Shown: positions 17,853-26,773, numbered from the stretch's first letter. The stretch is DNA of 64,000 nucleotides from Alteriqipengyuania lutimaris (GCF_003363135.1 NZ_QRBB01000002.1:1-64000); one strand, 5' to 3'. Notes: a model not told the origin generated them from the sequence alone. Numbers and translations are program-made.

Positions 17853-18881
17853 ATGGAGAGGAGCAAAGAACCCCGGGCGTTGCCTGCACTGCTGTCGAGG
17901 AGGTCCGTCCTGGCCGGATCGCTCGTGGTTGGGGCCGGCGTGCTCATTTCGGGGTGCAAGCCGGGCATGTCCGGATTGTTGACCGGCGCGGATGCGCATC
18001 CCGGCGATTACCCGACGGTGCGCGCCGTCGAATTCATGGGCCGCTACCTTGCGCAAAAGACGGGCGGCAGGCTTGGCATCAAGGTCTTCGCCGGTGGTCA
18101 GCTGGGCAGCGAAACCGATACGCTGGAGATCACGAGCTTTGGCGGGATCGACTTCAGCCGCGTCAATTTCGCTCCGCTCAACAGCATGGAGCCGCTGACG
18201 CTGCCCTTCTGTCTGCCCTTCGTGTTCGATTCCGTTTCGCACATGCGCCGGGTGGTCGACAGCGAAGTGGGTGACGAGGTGATGGCGTCGCTCGAACCGC
18301 ACAATCTCATCGGGCTGTGCATCTACGATTCGGGGGCGCGCAGCTTTTACAATGTCCGCCGGCCGATCGCGGCGCCATCCGACATGCGGGGCCTGAAGAT
18401 CCGCGTTCCCGCGTCCGACCTATACATCTCGATGGTCAATGCGCTGGGGGCGAACGCGGTGCCCATTCCCTTCGGGGAAATATACCAGTCGCTTGCGCAA
18501 GGGGTGATCGACGGGGCGGAGAACAACTGGCCGACTTTCGTGGGCGAACGCCATTACGAGGTGGCGGAGTACCTGAGTTTGACACGGCACCTGCTGACCC
18601 CAGAGGCGCTGGTCATGAGCAAGGCGAGCTGGGATCGCCTCCCGCCACCGGACCAGAACCTCGTGCGCGAGGCTGCCAAAGCTTCGGTCGTCGAAATGCG
18701 GCGCCTGTGGGACGCCCGTGTCGAGGAAGCTAAGGCTGCGGTCGAAGCATCGAGTGTTGAGGTGAACGAGGTCGACATACAGCCTTTCGCCGATCTCATG
18801 CGGCCGGTCTGGGACGAATACATCACCACTCCGGCCCAGCAACATATCGTCCGGCGCATAATCGAAATGAAGGAAGAATGA
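17853..18881 (+). CDS. dctP: TRAP transporter solute-binding protein DctP, lipoprotein-like
   Basis: The periplasmic binding protein (342 residues) captures the substrate for the TRAP permease encoded next. It has an RR-containing signal (LSRRSVLAGSLVVGAGVL) running into a lipobox-like ISGC. The DctP domain shows FAGGQLGSETDTLE, the carboxylate-binding Arg region MRGLKIRVPASD, and QGVIDGAENNWPTF. The family binds C4-dicarboxylates and, in uronate loci, galacturonate or glucuronate, which is the likely ligand here. The ATG at 17853 lacks a good ribosome-binding site. A downstream TTG near 17880 after GGAGAGGAG is possible. Confidence 0.88.
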   Translation: MERSKEPRALPALLSRRSVLAGSLVVGAGVLISGCKPGMSGLLTGADAHPGDYPTVRAVEFMGRYLAQKTGGRLGIKVFAGGQLGSETDTLEITSFGGIDFSRVNFAPLNSMEPLTLPFCLPFVFDSVSHMRRVVDSEVGDEVMASLEPHNLIGLCIYDSGARSFYNVRRPIAAPSDMRGLKIRVPASDLYISMVNALGANAVPIPFGEIYQSLAQGVIDGAENNWPTFVGERHYEVAEYLSLTRHLLTPEALVMSKASWDRLPPPDQNLVREAAKASVVEMRRLWDARVEEAKAAVEASSVEVNEVDIQPFADLMRPVWDEYITTPAQQHIVRRIIEMKEE

Positions 18882-19363
18882 TCATGGCCGCTGCCATTTC
18901 GCGCCTGTTGATCGGGTTTGGTTCGGTTGGACTGATCGCGATGACGGCCATCATCGGGTGGCAGGTGTTCGGACGCTTCGTGCTCAATTCCAGTCCGTCG
19001 TGGACCGAGCAGGCGTCGCTGATCCTGATGATCTGGTATGTCATGTTCGCGGCGGCCGCCGGCGTTTACGAAGGGTTCCACATTCGCATCGCCCTGCTCG
19101 AGGAAAAATTCGGCGAGCGGGCACGACCTCTCCTGCGATTCGTGGCGATGGTTATCGCTGTCATAGGCCTCGTCCTGCTGGTCTACGGTGCGCAGCTGTG
19201 CTGGGCCGTCCGCGCGAACGTGGTGCCATCGCTCGGGATAAGCCGGGCGGTTGCCTATGTGCCTCTGCCCGTGTCGGGCGCGCTCATGGCGTTGTTCGCC
19301 CTGCCGCAGATGCTCACCGGTCGGCATCCGGGTGACGATTCGCGCGAAATGAAGCCCGAATAA
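18878..19363 (+). CDS. dctQ: TRAP transporter small permease DctQ
   Basis: The 161-residue inner-membrane protein has four predicted hydrophobic helices and the DctQ pattern (GWQVFGRFVLNSSPSWTEQA, then EGFHIRIALLEE). It forms the small membrane subunit that pairs with DctM. The start overlaps the dctP stop as ATGA, and the stop overlaps the dctM start by one base. Confidence 0.9.
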   Translation: MIMAAAISRLLIGFGSVGLIAMTAIIGWQVFGRFVLNSSPSWTEQASLILMIWYVMFAAAAGVYEGFHIRIALLEEKFGERARPLLRFVAMVIAVIGLVLLVYGAQLCWAVRANVVPSLGISRAVAYVPLPVSGALMALFALPQMLTGRHPGDDSREMKPE

Positions 19364-20646
19364 TGGAACTTCTCGTCCTCTTCGGCGTGCTCTTCCTCCT
19401 GCTTGTCCTGGGGGTGCCGGTCGCCTTCTCGCTGCTCGCTGCCGCCCTCGCCTGTTTCCTCGCGATGGACATCCCTCCGATCGTTGCCGTGCAGCGGGTC
19501 GCGTCGGGCATCAGCATCTTCACCCTCATGGCGATCCCCTTCTTCATCTTCGCCGGCGATCTCATGTACCGGGCGGGCATCGCCGAACGGCTCGTGCGCG
19601 TCGCGGATGCAGCCGTCGGCCGCGTCCGGGGCGGCCTGGGCATCGTCGACGTGGGCGCATCGATGATGTTCGGTGCCGTATCGGGCTCGGCGATCGCGAG
19701 CGCGTCGGCGATCGGATCGACCATGGTCCCGTTGATGAAAGACAAGGGTTATCCGGGCGACTACGCGGTCAACGTCACCGTTACCGCCGCCATCGTCGGC
19801 CTGCTGATTCCCCCGTCGCACAACATGATCATCTACTCCGCCGCATCGGGCATCGGTGTCTCGATCGGCGATCTGTTCCTGGCAGGCATCCTCCCCGGGC
19901 TGCTGACCGGGATGATGCTCATGCTGGTAGCATGGCTGGTCGCACGCAGCGGCAAGCTGCCGACCGGTCGCTTCCCCGGCTGGCGCGAATTCATTCTTGC
20001 AACGGCCTATGCGATCCCGGGGTTGATGACCGCGGTCATCATCATGGGCGGGATCCTGAGCGGGTTCTTCACGCCGACCGAAAGCTCTGCGATCGCCGTG
20101 ATCTACACGATGCTGATCGGGACCTTCGTCTATCGCAGCCTGGGCTGGAAAGGCATGTGGGAGGCGGCGGCGAAGTCGGTCCGCACGGCCTCGATGGTGC
20201 TTTTCATCATCGCAGCGGCGACCGCCTTCGGCTTTGCGCTGGCATTGCTCGAAGTACCGGCGGCGTTGGGCGCGCTGATAGGGGTGATGACGGACAATCC
20301 GATCCTGACTCTGATTATCATCAATCTGATGCTGCTGGCGCTCGGCACCTTCATGGACATGGCTCCGCTTATCGTGATCACCACACCGATCTTCCTCCCG
20401 GTGGCGATGGGTGTCGGCGTCGATCCGGTCCACTTCGGCATCATCATGATGCTCAATCTGGGCATCGGCCTCGTCACGCCGCCCGTCGGATCGGTTCTCT
20501 TCGTCGGGTCCGCGGTGGGAAAGATACCGGTCACTTCGCTCGTGAAGACGATCTGGCCGTTTTACCTCACTCTGGTCGCCGCGCTGATCGTCATCACCTT
20601 CGTACCGTCGCTCTCGCTCTGGCTGCCGACGGTGTTCGCCGGCTGA
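19363..20646 (+). CDS. dctM: TRAP transporter large permease DctM
   Basis: This 427-residue polytopic membrane protein drives sodium-coupled uptake of the bound acid. Typical DctM stretches are present: GVPVAFSLLAAALACF, GAVSGSAIASASAIGS, IPPSHNMIIYS, FTPTESSAIAVIY and LGTFMDMAPLIVI. It is the last gene of the receptor-to-permease operon and ends directly against the convergent altronate dehydratase with no gap. Confidence 0.92.
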   Translation: MELLVLFGVLFLLLVLGVPVAFSLLAAALACFLAMDIPPIVAVQRVASGISIFTLMAIPFFIFAGDLMYRAGIAERLVRVADAAVGRVRGGLGIVDVGASMMFGAVSGSAIASASAIGSTMVPLMKDKGYPGDYAVNVTVTAAIVGLLIPPSHNMIIYSAASGIGVSIGDLFLAGILPGLLTGMMLMLVAWLVARSGKLPTGRFPGWREFILATAYAIPGLMTAVIIMGGILSGFFTPTESSAIAVIYTMLIGTFVYRSLGWKGMWEAAAKSVRTASMVLFIIAAATAFGFALALLEVPAALGALIGVMTDNPILTLIIINLMLLALGTFMDMAPLIVITTPIFLPVAMGVGVDPVHFGIIMMLNLGIGLVTPPVGSVLFVGSAVGKIPVTSLVKTIWPFYLTLVAALIVITFVPSLSLWLPTVFAG

Positions 20647-22176
20647 TCAAAGCGTAACGCCGCGTTTCCAGATGGAGATCACGCGCTGGCCGGTACGCTC
20701 GGCCTGCGTCGGTCGTCCTCCGGCCACCGCATTGACATAGTCGGCGAAGGCATGATCGATCGCGTCTTGTCCTTCGGTCAGGACGCGCCCTGCATCGAAA
20801 TCGATCCAGCCCGGCTTCGAGGCAGCAAGCCGGGAATTCGAGGACACCTTGACGGTCGGCACAGGGAAGCCGAGCGGGGTTCCGCGACCGGTCGTGAACA
20901 AGATCATCGTGGCGCCCGCCGCGGCCAGCGCGGTCGAGGAAACGGCGTCGTTCCCCGGCGCTTCGAGCAAGGTTAACCCCGGAAGCTCCGCTGTGCCGCC
21001 ATAATCGACGACATCCACCAGCGGTGCGCGTCCGCCCTTCTGCACCGCGCCAAGGGACTTTTCTTCGAGCGTAGTAATCCCGCCAGCAATGTTTCCCGGC
21101 GATGGATTTTCGGAGACAGGCAGTCCTTGGTCAAGGAAATAACGCTTGAACCGGTTCACCAGTTCGCCGCCCGCAGAAAACACCGCGGGCGAAGAAGAAC
21201 GCGCCAGCAGAGCGTCTTCCGCGCCGAATATCTCGGGTATCTCGGTCAAGAGCAGCTTGCCGCTAGCCGCGGCCAGGGCATCGCTGAACCGGCCGAGTAG
21301 GGGATTGGCCGTCAGGCCTGAAAGCGCGTCCGAACCACCACACTTCAGCCCCACAGTCAGCGCGCTTGCCGGCGCTCTCTCGCGCTCCAGTGGAGCCAGC
21401 ATTTCGACCAGTTCGCCGATGATTGAGAGAAGCTGTTCCCGTTCGTCGCCTGCCTCCTGCGCACGCATCGTGCGCAGCTTGCTCCGGCTTCTGGCCGGCA
21501 CCAGTGCGACCAGATCGTCGAGCTGGTTGCTTTCGCAGCCCAGCCCTACCAGCACCACACCGCCTGCATTCGGATTGTCGCACAGCGCGGCGAGCACATC
21601 TCTCGTTCCGGATAGGTCGTCGCCGAGTTGCGAACAGCCGTGCGGATGGCCGAAACCTATTATGCCGTCGAGCTTCCCGCGATGGATCTCGGCAGCTTCC
21701 CTGGCCACCATTTCCACCAGCGGTGCTACGCAGCCCACCGTCGGCAGGAGCCAGATTTCGTTCCGCGTCGCAAATCGCCCGTCCGCGCGGCGATAGCCCT
21801 GCCAGTCAGCCAGCGCCCCGCGTTCGATCGCCCCCGAAGCCGCAGGTGCAGGCTCGAAAGCGCCATAATCGAGTTCGCCAGACAATGCGGACGCGAGATT
21901 ATGCGAATGGACGTGCTGACCAATCGCGATTGCCCGGCTCGCCTTCCCTATCGGCGCCCCATAGCGGATCACCTCATCGTCGCTTGCGTGCTCCTTGAGG
22001 GCGAACTTGTGCCCCGCGGGAATTGCGTCGAGGAGCTGGACGGATGCGCCGGAAATGGCGACGTCCTCCCCCTTTTCGAGGTCGCGCATGGCGATCCCCA
22101 CGCTGTCGTCCCGGTGGCAGTGCCAGGCCACGGGTGCGCCCTCATCGATCTGAAGTGCTTGTGATATCTCGTTCAT
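20647..22176 (-). CDS. uxaA: Altronate dehydratase
   Basis: The 509-residue UxaA-type enzyme dehydrates D-altronate to 2-keto-3-deoxygluconate, which KdgK then phosphorylates. It has the N-terminal SAF-like domain (residues 1-100, including HKFALKEHA) and the large catalytic domain with GFGHPHGCSQLGDD, GLKCGGSDALSGLTANP, and NPSPGNIAGGITTLEEKS, which is nearly universal in altronate/galactarate dehydratases. The ATG at 22176 is used. A TTG lies at 22185. It is divergent from uxaC with one operator between them. Confidence 0.9.
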   Translation of the reverse strand: MNEISQALQIDEGAPVAWHCHRDDSVGIAMRDLEKGEDVAISGASVQLLDAIPAGHKFALKEHASDDEVIRYGAPIGKASRAIAIGQHVHSHNLASALSGELDYGAFEPAPAASGAIERGALADWQGYRRADGRFATRNEIWLLPTVGCVAPLVEMVAREAAEIHRGKLDGIIGFGHPHGCSQLGDDLSGTRDVLAALCDNPNAGGVVLVGLGCESNQLDDLVALVPARSRSKLRTMRAQEAGDEREQLLSIIGELVEMLAPLERERAPASALTVGLKCGGSDALSGLTANPLLGRFSDALAAASGKLLLTEIPEIFGAEDALLARSSSPAVFSAGGELVNRFKRYFLDQGLPVSENPSPGNIAGGITTLEEKSLGAVQKGGRAPLVDVVDYGGTAELPGLTLLEAPGNDAVSSTALAAAGATMILFTTGRGTPLGFPVPTVKVSSNSRLAASKPGWIDFDAGRVLTEGQDAIDHAFADYVNAVAGGRPTQAERTGQRVISIWKRGVTL

Positions 22177-22244
22177 GTCCGACAAGGCTCGCCCGCAAAT
22201 GTAGAGAGTTGATCTTTACGCCTCAGAGAGGCAAAAACACCCTT

Positions 22245-22258
22245 TGACACCGGTTACC
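22245..22258 (+). promoter_or_regulatory. LacI-type operator, copy 5
   Basis: TGACACCGGTTACC lies between the divergent uxaA (start 22176) and uxaC (start 22332) and could control both promoters. It links the saturated-uronate genes to the same regulator as the lyase branch. Confidence 0.7.
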
Positions 22259-22331
22259 ATAATTCGCCGCGTGCCAACAATCACCAACGCTCGCCGACAT
22301 AACGCGGACCGGAAATGCAAGGACTTGAAGG

Positions 22332-23732
22332 ATGAGCAAGCCGCTGCGACTGGATGAAGACCGCTTGTTCCCTGCCGATCCAGGGGTCCGGTCCATCGCT
22401 CGCACCTTGTATGCCGAGGTTGCAGAGCTTCCCATCCTAAGCCCGCACGGCCACACCGATCCCCGATGGTTTGCGAGCAACGAGCCGTTCGGAAATGCGA
22501 CCGAACTGCTCCTCCACCCCGATCATTACCTGTTCCGGATGCTCTATTCGCAGGGAATCGCGCTGAGGGCCCTTGGTATTTCTGGAAGCGGCGCGGACCC
22601 ACGCGCATCCTGGCGCATACTGGCGGAAAACTACCACCTGTTTCGCGCAACACCTTCTCGCATCTGGCTCGACTGGGTATTTGCCGAGGCGTTCGGCATC
22701 GACGTCCGCCTGGATGCTTCGACTGCGGATTTCTATTTCGACACGATAACCGACAAACTGCAACAGGACGATTTCCGTCCAAGAGCGCTCTTCGACCGGT
22801 ATGGACTGGAAGTTCTCGCGACTACGGAGAGCCCGCTCGACACGCTCGAACATCACAGGCAAATTCGGCAAAGCGGCTGGGGCGGCAGGGTTATAACGGC
22901 ATACCGGCCCGATCCGGTCGTCGATCCCGAATTCGAAGGATTCATCGATAATCTTGCCCGTTTGGGAGACATTACCGGCGAAGATACGATGACCTGGTCG
23001 GGATATCTGGCTGCTCACCGCAATCGCAGGGAATATTTCGCGAGCTACGGCGCGACATCGACCGATCATGGCCATCCGACCGCCGCGACCTCGAACCTGT
23101 CTGCGGCAGAGGCCCGGGACCTGTTCGACCGCGTGAAGCGCGGCGGTGCATCGCCCGCGGATTGTGAACTGTTTCGCGGCCAGATGCTGACCGAGATGGC
23201 CGCTATGAGCATCGACGATGGGCTGGTCATGCAGATCCATCCCGGCAGCTTTCGCAATCACAACTTCAAGCTCTTCGAGCAATTCGGCCGGGACAAGGGC
23301 GCGGACATCCCGACCCGCACCGATTACGTCCACGCGCTCAAACCGTTGCTCGATCGCTTTGGTAACAATACCGACCTCTTGATCATCCTCTTCACGCTGG
23401 ACGAGAGCAGCTATGCGCGCGAGCTGGCACCCCTCGCGGGGCACTACCCGTGCCTCAAGCTCGGCCCCGCATGGTGGTTTCACGACAGCCCCGAAGGCAT
23501 GCGCCGCTTCAGGTCGATGACCACCGAAACGGCTAGCTTTTACAACACCGTCGGCTTCAACGACGATACGCGAGCCTTCCTCTCAATCCCGGCGAGGCAC
23601 GATGTGGCACGGCGGATCGATTGCGGCTTCCTGGCGCAGCTGGTTGCCGAGCACCGCCTGGAAGATTGGGAAGCTGCCGAACTGGCACACGATCTCGCCT
23701 ACAATCTCGCCAAGAGCGCTTACCGCCTGTGA
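22332..23732 (+). CDS. uxaC: Uronate isomerase
   Basis: The 466-residue enzyme converts galacturonate to tagaturonate and glucuronate to fructuronate. It belongs to the amidohydrolase superfamily. The metal-binding LSPHGHTDPRWF is near residue 40, FRNHNFKLFEQFG and DTRAFLSIPARHDVARR are typical family blocks, and the length equals the usual 465-470. Its stop overlaps the next GTG start. It opens the three-gene operon uxaC-uxuB-type reductase-kdgD. Confidence 0.93.
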   Translation: MSKPLRLDEDRLFPADPGVRSIARTLYAEVAELPILSPHGHTDPRWFASNEPFGNATELLLHPDHYLFRMLYSQGIALRALGISGSGADPRASWRILAENYHLFRATPSRIWLDWVFAEAFGIDVRLDASTADFYFDTITDKLQQDDFRPRALFDRYGLEVLATTESPLDTLEHHRQIRQSGWGGRVITAYRPDPVVDPEFEGFIDNLARLGDITGEDTMTWSGYLAAHRNRREYFASYGATSTDHGHPTAATSNLSAAEARDLFDRVKRGGASPADCELFRGQMLTEMAAMSIDDGLVMQIHPGSFRNHNFKLFEQFGRDKGADIPTRTDYVHALKPLLDRFGNNTDLLIILFTLDESSYARELAPLAGHYPCLKLGPAWWFHDSPEGMRRFRSMTTETASFYNTVGFNDDTRAFLSIPARHDVARRIDCGFLAQLVAEHRLEDWEAAELAHDLAYNLAKSAYRL

Positions 23733-25093
23733 GGCTAAGCCCCCAATCCCTGGCACAGCTGAGAGGCGACGTAACCCGGTTCGCTTACGACCGCGACGCT
23801 CAGAAAATCGGGATCGTGCATTTCGGGATCGGCGCTTTCCACCGGGCCCACCAGGCATGGTACACCGATCTGGCGATGAGCGCCGGAGACCGGGATTGGG
23901 CGATCTGCGGCGTCTCCATGCGGTCGCCCGCGGTTGCCAGGCAGCTCAACCCGCAGGCCGGGCTGTATACGCTGACAGAAAAAGCCGGCGAGCGCGCGAA
24001 GACGCGAGTCATCGGGTCTGTGCGGGAGGTCCTTTTTGCGTCCGAGCAGTTCGAACAGGTCGTCGAACGCCTGGCCGATCCTGCGTGCCATATCGCAAGC
24101 CTCACCGTAACGGAAAAGGGCTATGCTCGCGGCGACAGTGGCGATCTCGACCTGCGTCTTGCGAGACGGAGCTTCTATCCGATGCTTTCCGAAGCCCTGC
24201 TAAGAAGGCGCGCGACCGGCCTTGGGGGACTCACCATTATCTCGTGTGACAATCTGGCCGACAATGGGCGAGTTCTGGATGCGTTGATCAGGCAATGGCT
24301 CGGCGCCCAACTGCCTGACCTGATCGGATGGTACGAAAGCGAATGCCGGGTGCCTTCGACCATGATCGACCGGATTGTGCCCCGAACGCGGTCCGAGGAC
24401 TTGGACGCGCTGGAAAAGAGGATTGGCATCACCGACGAAGGCGCAGTCTTCACGGAGGAGTTCAGCCAGTGGGTGGTCGAAGACAACTTCGCAGGCCCCC
24501 GCCCCCGCTGGGAAGATCACGGTGTAGAACTGGTCGGCGACGTGGCCCCTTTCGAAACGGCGAAGCTTCGAATGCTGAACGGTGCGCACTCCTTGCTTGC
24601 TTATTGCGGGCTACGAGCCGGCCATGAATTCGTCCATGAGGCGATTGCCGACCCGCTCCTGCGAAACTTGGCGAACACGCTTATGCGACACGAAGCCATC
24701 CCGACGATAGAGGCAACGCAAGGCCAGGATCTCCAGCAATACGCTCGCCATCTGATGAAGCGTTTTGCCGATCCGGCGCTCAGGCACCGCCTGGACCAGA
24801 TTGCGATGGACGGCACACAGAAGATTCCGCAGCGCTGGCTGAATACCGCTCTGGCATCGCTGCGGCTCGGCCTCCCGTTCGATTCCATACGATCGGGCTT
24901 CGATGCATGGATCTGGCACTTGGTCGATGGGCGCTGGCTCGATGATCCGCATGGGTCGGAGCTCAGGCGAATTGCTGGCTGCGATGGACGCGCCGCGGTG
25001 ATCCAATATTGTCTGCTTGGATGGGGCGCCAGAGGGCCGCTCTGGCCCGGATACGAGCTTCTGGCTGAGACACTCGCCGATCCGGTCATTTGA
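23729..25093 (+). CDS. UxuB-type mannitol-dehydrogenase-family reductase (fructuronate/tagaturonate reductase)
   Basis: This NAD-dependent polyol dehydrogenase family enzyme (454 residues) reduces a ketouronate. IVHFGIGAFHRAHQAWYTD, SLTVTEKGY, ISCDNLADNGRVL, STMIDRIVPRT, VVEDNF and KLRMLNGAHS closely follow fructuronate reductase UxuB. The neighbours (UxaC, altronate dehydratase) and the absence of mannonate dehydratase suggest that its real product may be altronate from tagaturonate. Which epimer it uses cannot be read from the sequence. The GTG at 23729 overlapping the uxaC stop is chosen over the upstream TTG/CTG-region starts inside uxaC. Confidence 0.85.
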   Translation: MRLSPQSLAQLRGDVTRFAYDRDAQKIGIVHFGIGAFHRAHQAWYTDLAMSAGDRDWAICGVSMRSPAVARQLNPQAGLYTLTEKAGERAKTRVIGSVREVLFASEQFEQVVERLADPACHIASLTVTEKGYARGDSGDLDLRLARRSFYPMLSEALLRRRATGLGGLTIISCDNLADNGRVLDALIRQWLGAQLPDLIGWYESECRVPSTMIDRIVPRTRSEDLDALEKRIGITDEGAVFTEEFSQWVVEDNFAGPRPRWEDHGVELVGDVAPFETAKLRMLNGAHSLLAYCGLRAGHEFVHEAIADPLLRNLANTLMRHEAIPTIEATQGQDLQQYARHLMKRFADPALRHRLDQIAMDGTQKIPQRWLNTALASLRLGLPFDSIRSGFDAWIWHLVDGRWLDDPHGSELRRIAGCDGRAAVIQYCLLGWGARGPLWPGYELLAETLADPVI

Positions 25094-25101
25094 GGAACGA
25101 T

Positions 25102-26025
25102 ATGGACTGGTACCAAGAACTAGCGAACAAGATCGGCAAGGGACTGCTGACCTTTCCCGTCACCCATTTCGATGGTGATCTGCAATTCGACGAAGGCGCG
25201 TACCGGGCGCACTGCGATTTCCTGCTTCAGCACCCCTTCGCTGCGATATTCGCAGCCGGTGGAACGGGCGAATTTTTCTCGCTCACCCCGGCAGAGGTAT
25301 CGCGTGTCGTGCGCGCGGCCGTCGGGGAAACGTCCGGGCGGGTGCCTGTCGTCGCGGGTTGCGGATACGGAACGGCGCTTGCCTGCGAAATGGCGCGCGA
25401 TGCCGAAAACGCCGGAGCCGATGCGATTTTGCTCCTGCCCCCGTACCTGGTCCAGGCAAGCCAGGATGGATTGGCCCGCCATGTCGAGGCCGTTTGCCGA
25501 TCCACCGGCCTAGGCGTGATCCTTTACGGGCGCGATAACTGCCGGATTGCTCCAACCACGCTGGAAGCCCTGTGCGATGCCTGTCGCAATCTCATCGGCT
25601 ACAAGGACGGTATCGGCGATATCGAGCTTTTCGTAGCGCAGCAGGCGCTGATGTCCGAACGCCTGGTATATATTGGCGGCCTCCCGACAGCCGAAATGTT
25701 CGCCGCCCCTTACCTGGCGATGGGATGTTCGACCTATTCTTCGGCGATCGCCAACTTCGCACCGAAACTTGCCTTCGAGTTTTACGACGCAATTCTGTCC
25801 AACGACACACAGCGCACTTCGGGAATGCTGGAGCGTTTCGTTCTGCCCTACGTCGATATCCGGAATCGCGGTGCGGGATATGCGGTTGCGATCGTGAAGG
25901 CCGCGATGCGGATCGTAGGCCGAAACGCAGGACCTGTTCGTCCCCCGCTCGAAGACCTGCAGACCGATCATTTCCGCGAACTGGAAGCCCTCATTCTTCG
26001 CGAAATCGAGGTTTTGAAATCGTAA
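25102..26025 (+). CDS. kdgD: 5-dehydro-4-deoxyglucarate dehydratase, DHDPS family
   Basis: The 307-residue Schiff-base enzyme has the class I fold of dihydrodipicolinate synthases. FPVTHFD, FAAGGTGEFFSLTPAE, GYKDGIGDIELF (with the catalytic Lys) and GGLPTAE are hallmarks of 5-keto-4-deoxyglucarate dehydratase/decarboxylase, which yields 2-oxoglutarate semialdehyde. It is a misfit because the other genes describe the isomerase route through KDG, and no uronate dehydrogenase is in the window. A related possibility is the L-2-keto-3-deoxyarabonate dehydratase of arabinose breakdown. The ATG at 25102 has GAGGA upstream. Confidence 0.82.
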   Translation: MDWYQELANKIGKGLLTFPVTHFDGDLQFDEGAYRAHCDFLLQHPFAAIFAAGGTGEFFSLTPAEVSRVVRAAVGETSGRVPVVAGCGYGTALACEMARDAENAGADAILLLPPYLVQASQDGLARHVEAVCRSTGLGVILYGRDNCRIAPTTLEALCDACRNLIGYKDGIGDIELFVAQQALMSERLVYIGGLPTAEMFAAPYLAMGCSTYSSAIANFAPKLAFEFYDAILSNDTQRTSGMLERFVLPYVDIRNRGAGYAVAIVKAAMRIVGRNAGPVRPPLEDLQTDHFRELEALILREIEVLKS

Positions 26026-26127
26026 TGGACAAGCAGTTTCGATCGGGCCCCAAGCAAGACAAGCACGAAAAACATAGAAGGATTTCCGGCTGCGGGGCCC
26101 GCCCTTTCTAGGCGAAGAAAGGACCAG

Positions 26128-26149
26128 TGGCGGAGAGGGTGGGATTCGC
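26128..26149. repeat. Left attachment site: 22-bp copy of the tRNA-Ser 3' end
   Basis: Positions 26128-26149 are identical to 59443-59464, which cover the last 21 bases of tRNA-Ser plus one flanking base. The match stops sharply on both sides. Only the 3' end of the tRNA is present here, as expected for the distal boundary left by an integrase that targets a tRNA gene. Confidence 0.85.
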
Positions 26150-26332
26150 CTTGTGAAGCAATATACTTGTAAATGAGGCCTTTATATAAACAGCCATAGC
26201 CGTGCCCCCCCCCCATAGACACCCTACTTTCATTAAGAAATCGGGTCGATTTTAGAGCTGTTCTCCCAAGAGCATTCACCCCACTTTCGCCCCAAGCCTG
26301 TTGCATTCAGCGCGTCCGCGAGCGGTGCGGTT
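26150..26332. other. AT-richer non-coding edge of the island
   Basis: No gene is seen here. The stretch is richer in A and T than its surroundings and contains a run of ten C residues (26205-26214), which is prone to slippage or assembly error. Together with 26026-26127 it forms the gap after kdgD. Confidence 0.5.
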
Positions 26333-26773
26333 CTAGCCGCCCAGTGCGGCCGCGAATTCCTGCGGCGTGAGCGAGGTCTCGAAGCTGGGAGTGTCCGCTC
26401 CGATCTTCAGCCAAGGCTGCTTGCTGCGGGTCCAGATGTGGATGGCTGGCGCGACGTCGCCGCTGCGATCGAGTGTGTCGACGCGCAGCACGAGCATGCC
26501 CGGCAGAGCGGGATTGCGATTGGCGACCCGTGTCAGGCAGGAAGCACATCCGAAATGGTCGGATGGCATCGATTCCTGTCCTTCGGGGAGACGAAACACG
26601 TGCACATGATCACCAATAGTGAGCGCATCATCTACTACGATGGCGTGCAGCGCGAACGCACTACCGCTCCAGGTCTGACAGTCGGCGCAGTGACAGGCAT
26701 AGGACAGCGGCATATCTTCGGATGCCAATTCGTATCGTACCGCACCGCAGCGGCACCCACCTTTCAAACTCAT
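26333..26773 (-). CDS. GFA family protein (glutathione-dependent formaldehyde-activating-like)
   Basis: This 146-residue Mss4-like zinc protein has the family's cysteine set: GGCRCGAVRYEL at the N terminus, YACHCADCQTWSGS, and FGCASCLTRV. The prototype, Gfa, promotes S-hydroxymethylglutathione formation, but most GFA members have no assigned substrate. It is the first gene inside the left boundary of the island and appears monocistronic. Confidence 0.85.
   Translation of the reverse strand: MSLKGGCRCGAVRYELASEDMPLSYACHCADCQTWSGSAFALHAIVVDDALTIGDHVHVFRLPEGQESMPSDHFGCASCLTRVANRNPALPGMLVLRVDTLDRSGDVAPAIHIWTRSKQPWLKIGADTPSFETSLTPQEFAAALGG

Noticed and set aside
22174..22186. A CATGTC-C-GACAAG palindrome over the uxaA start codon
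   Set aside because: It shares the GTCNGAC core with the FadR-like sites but overlaps the start codon, has weaker arms, and the true LacI operator for this promoter is at 22245. A similar core also occurs inside the anti-sigma gene near 50516, so the short core alone is not enough.
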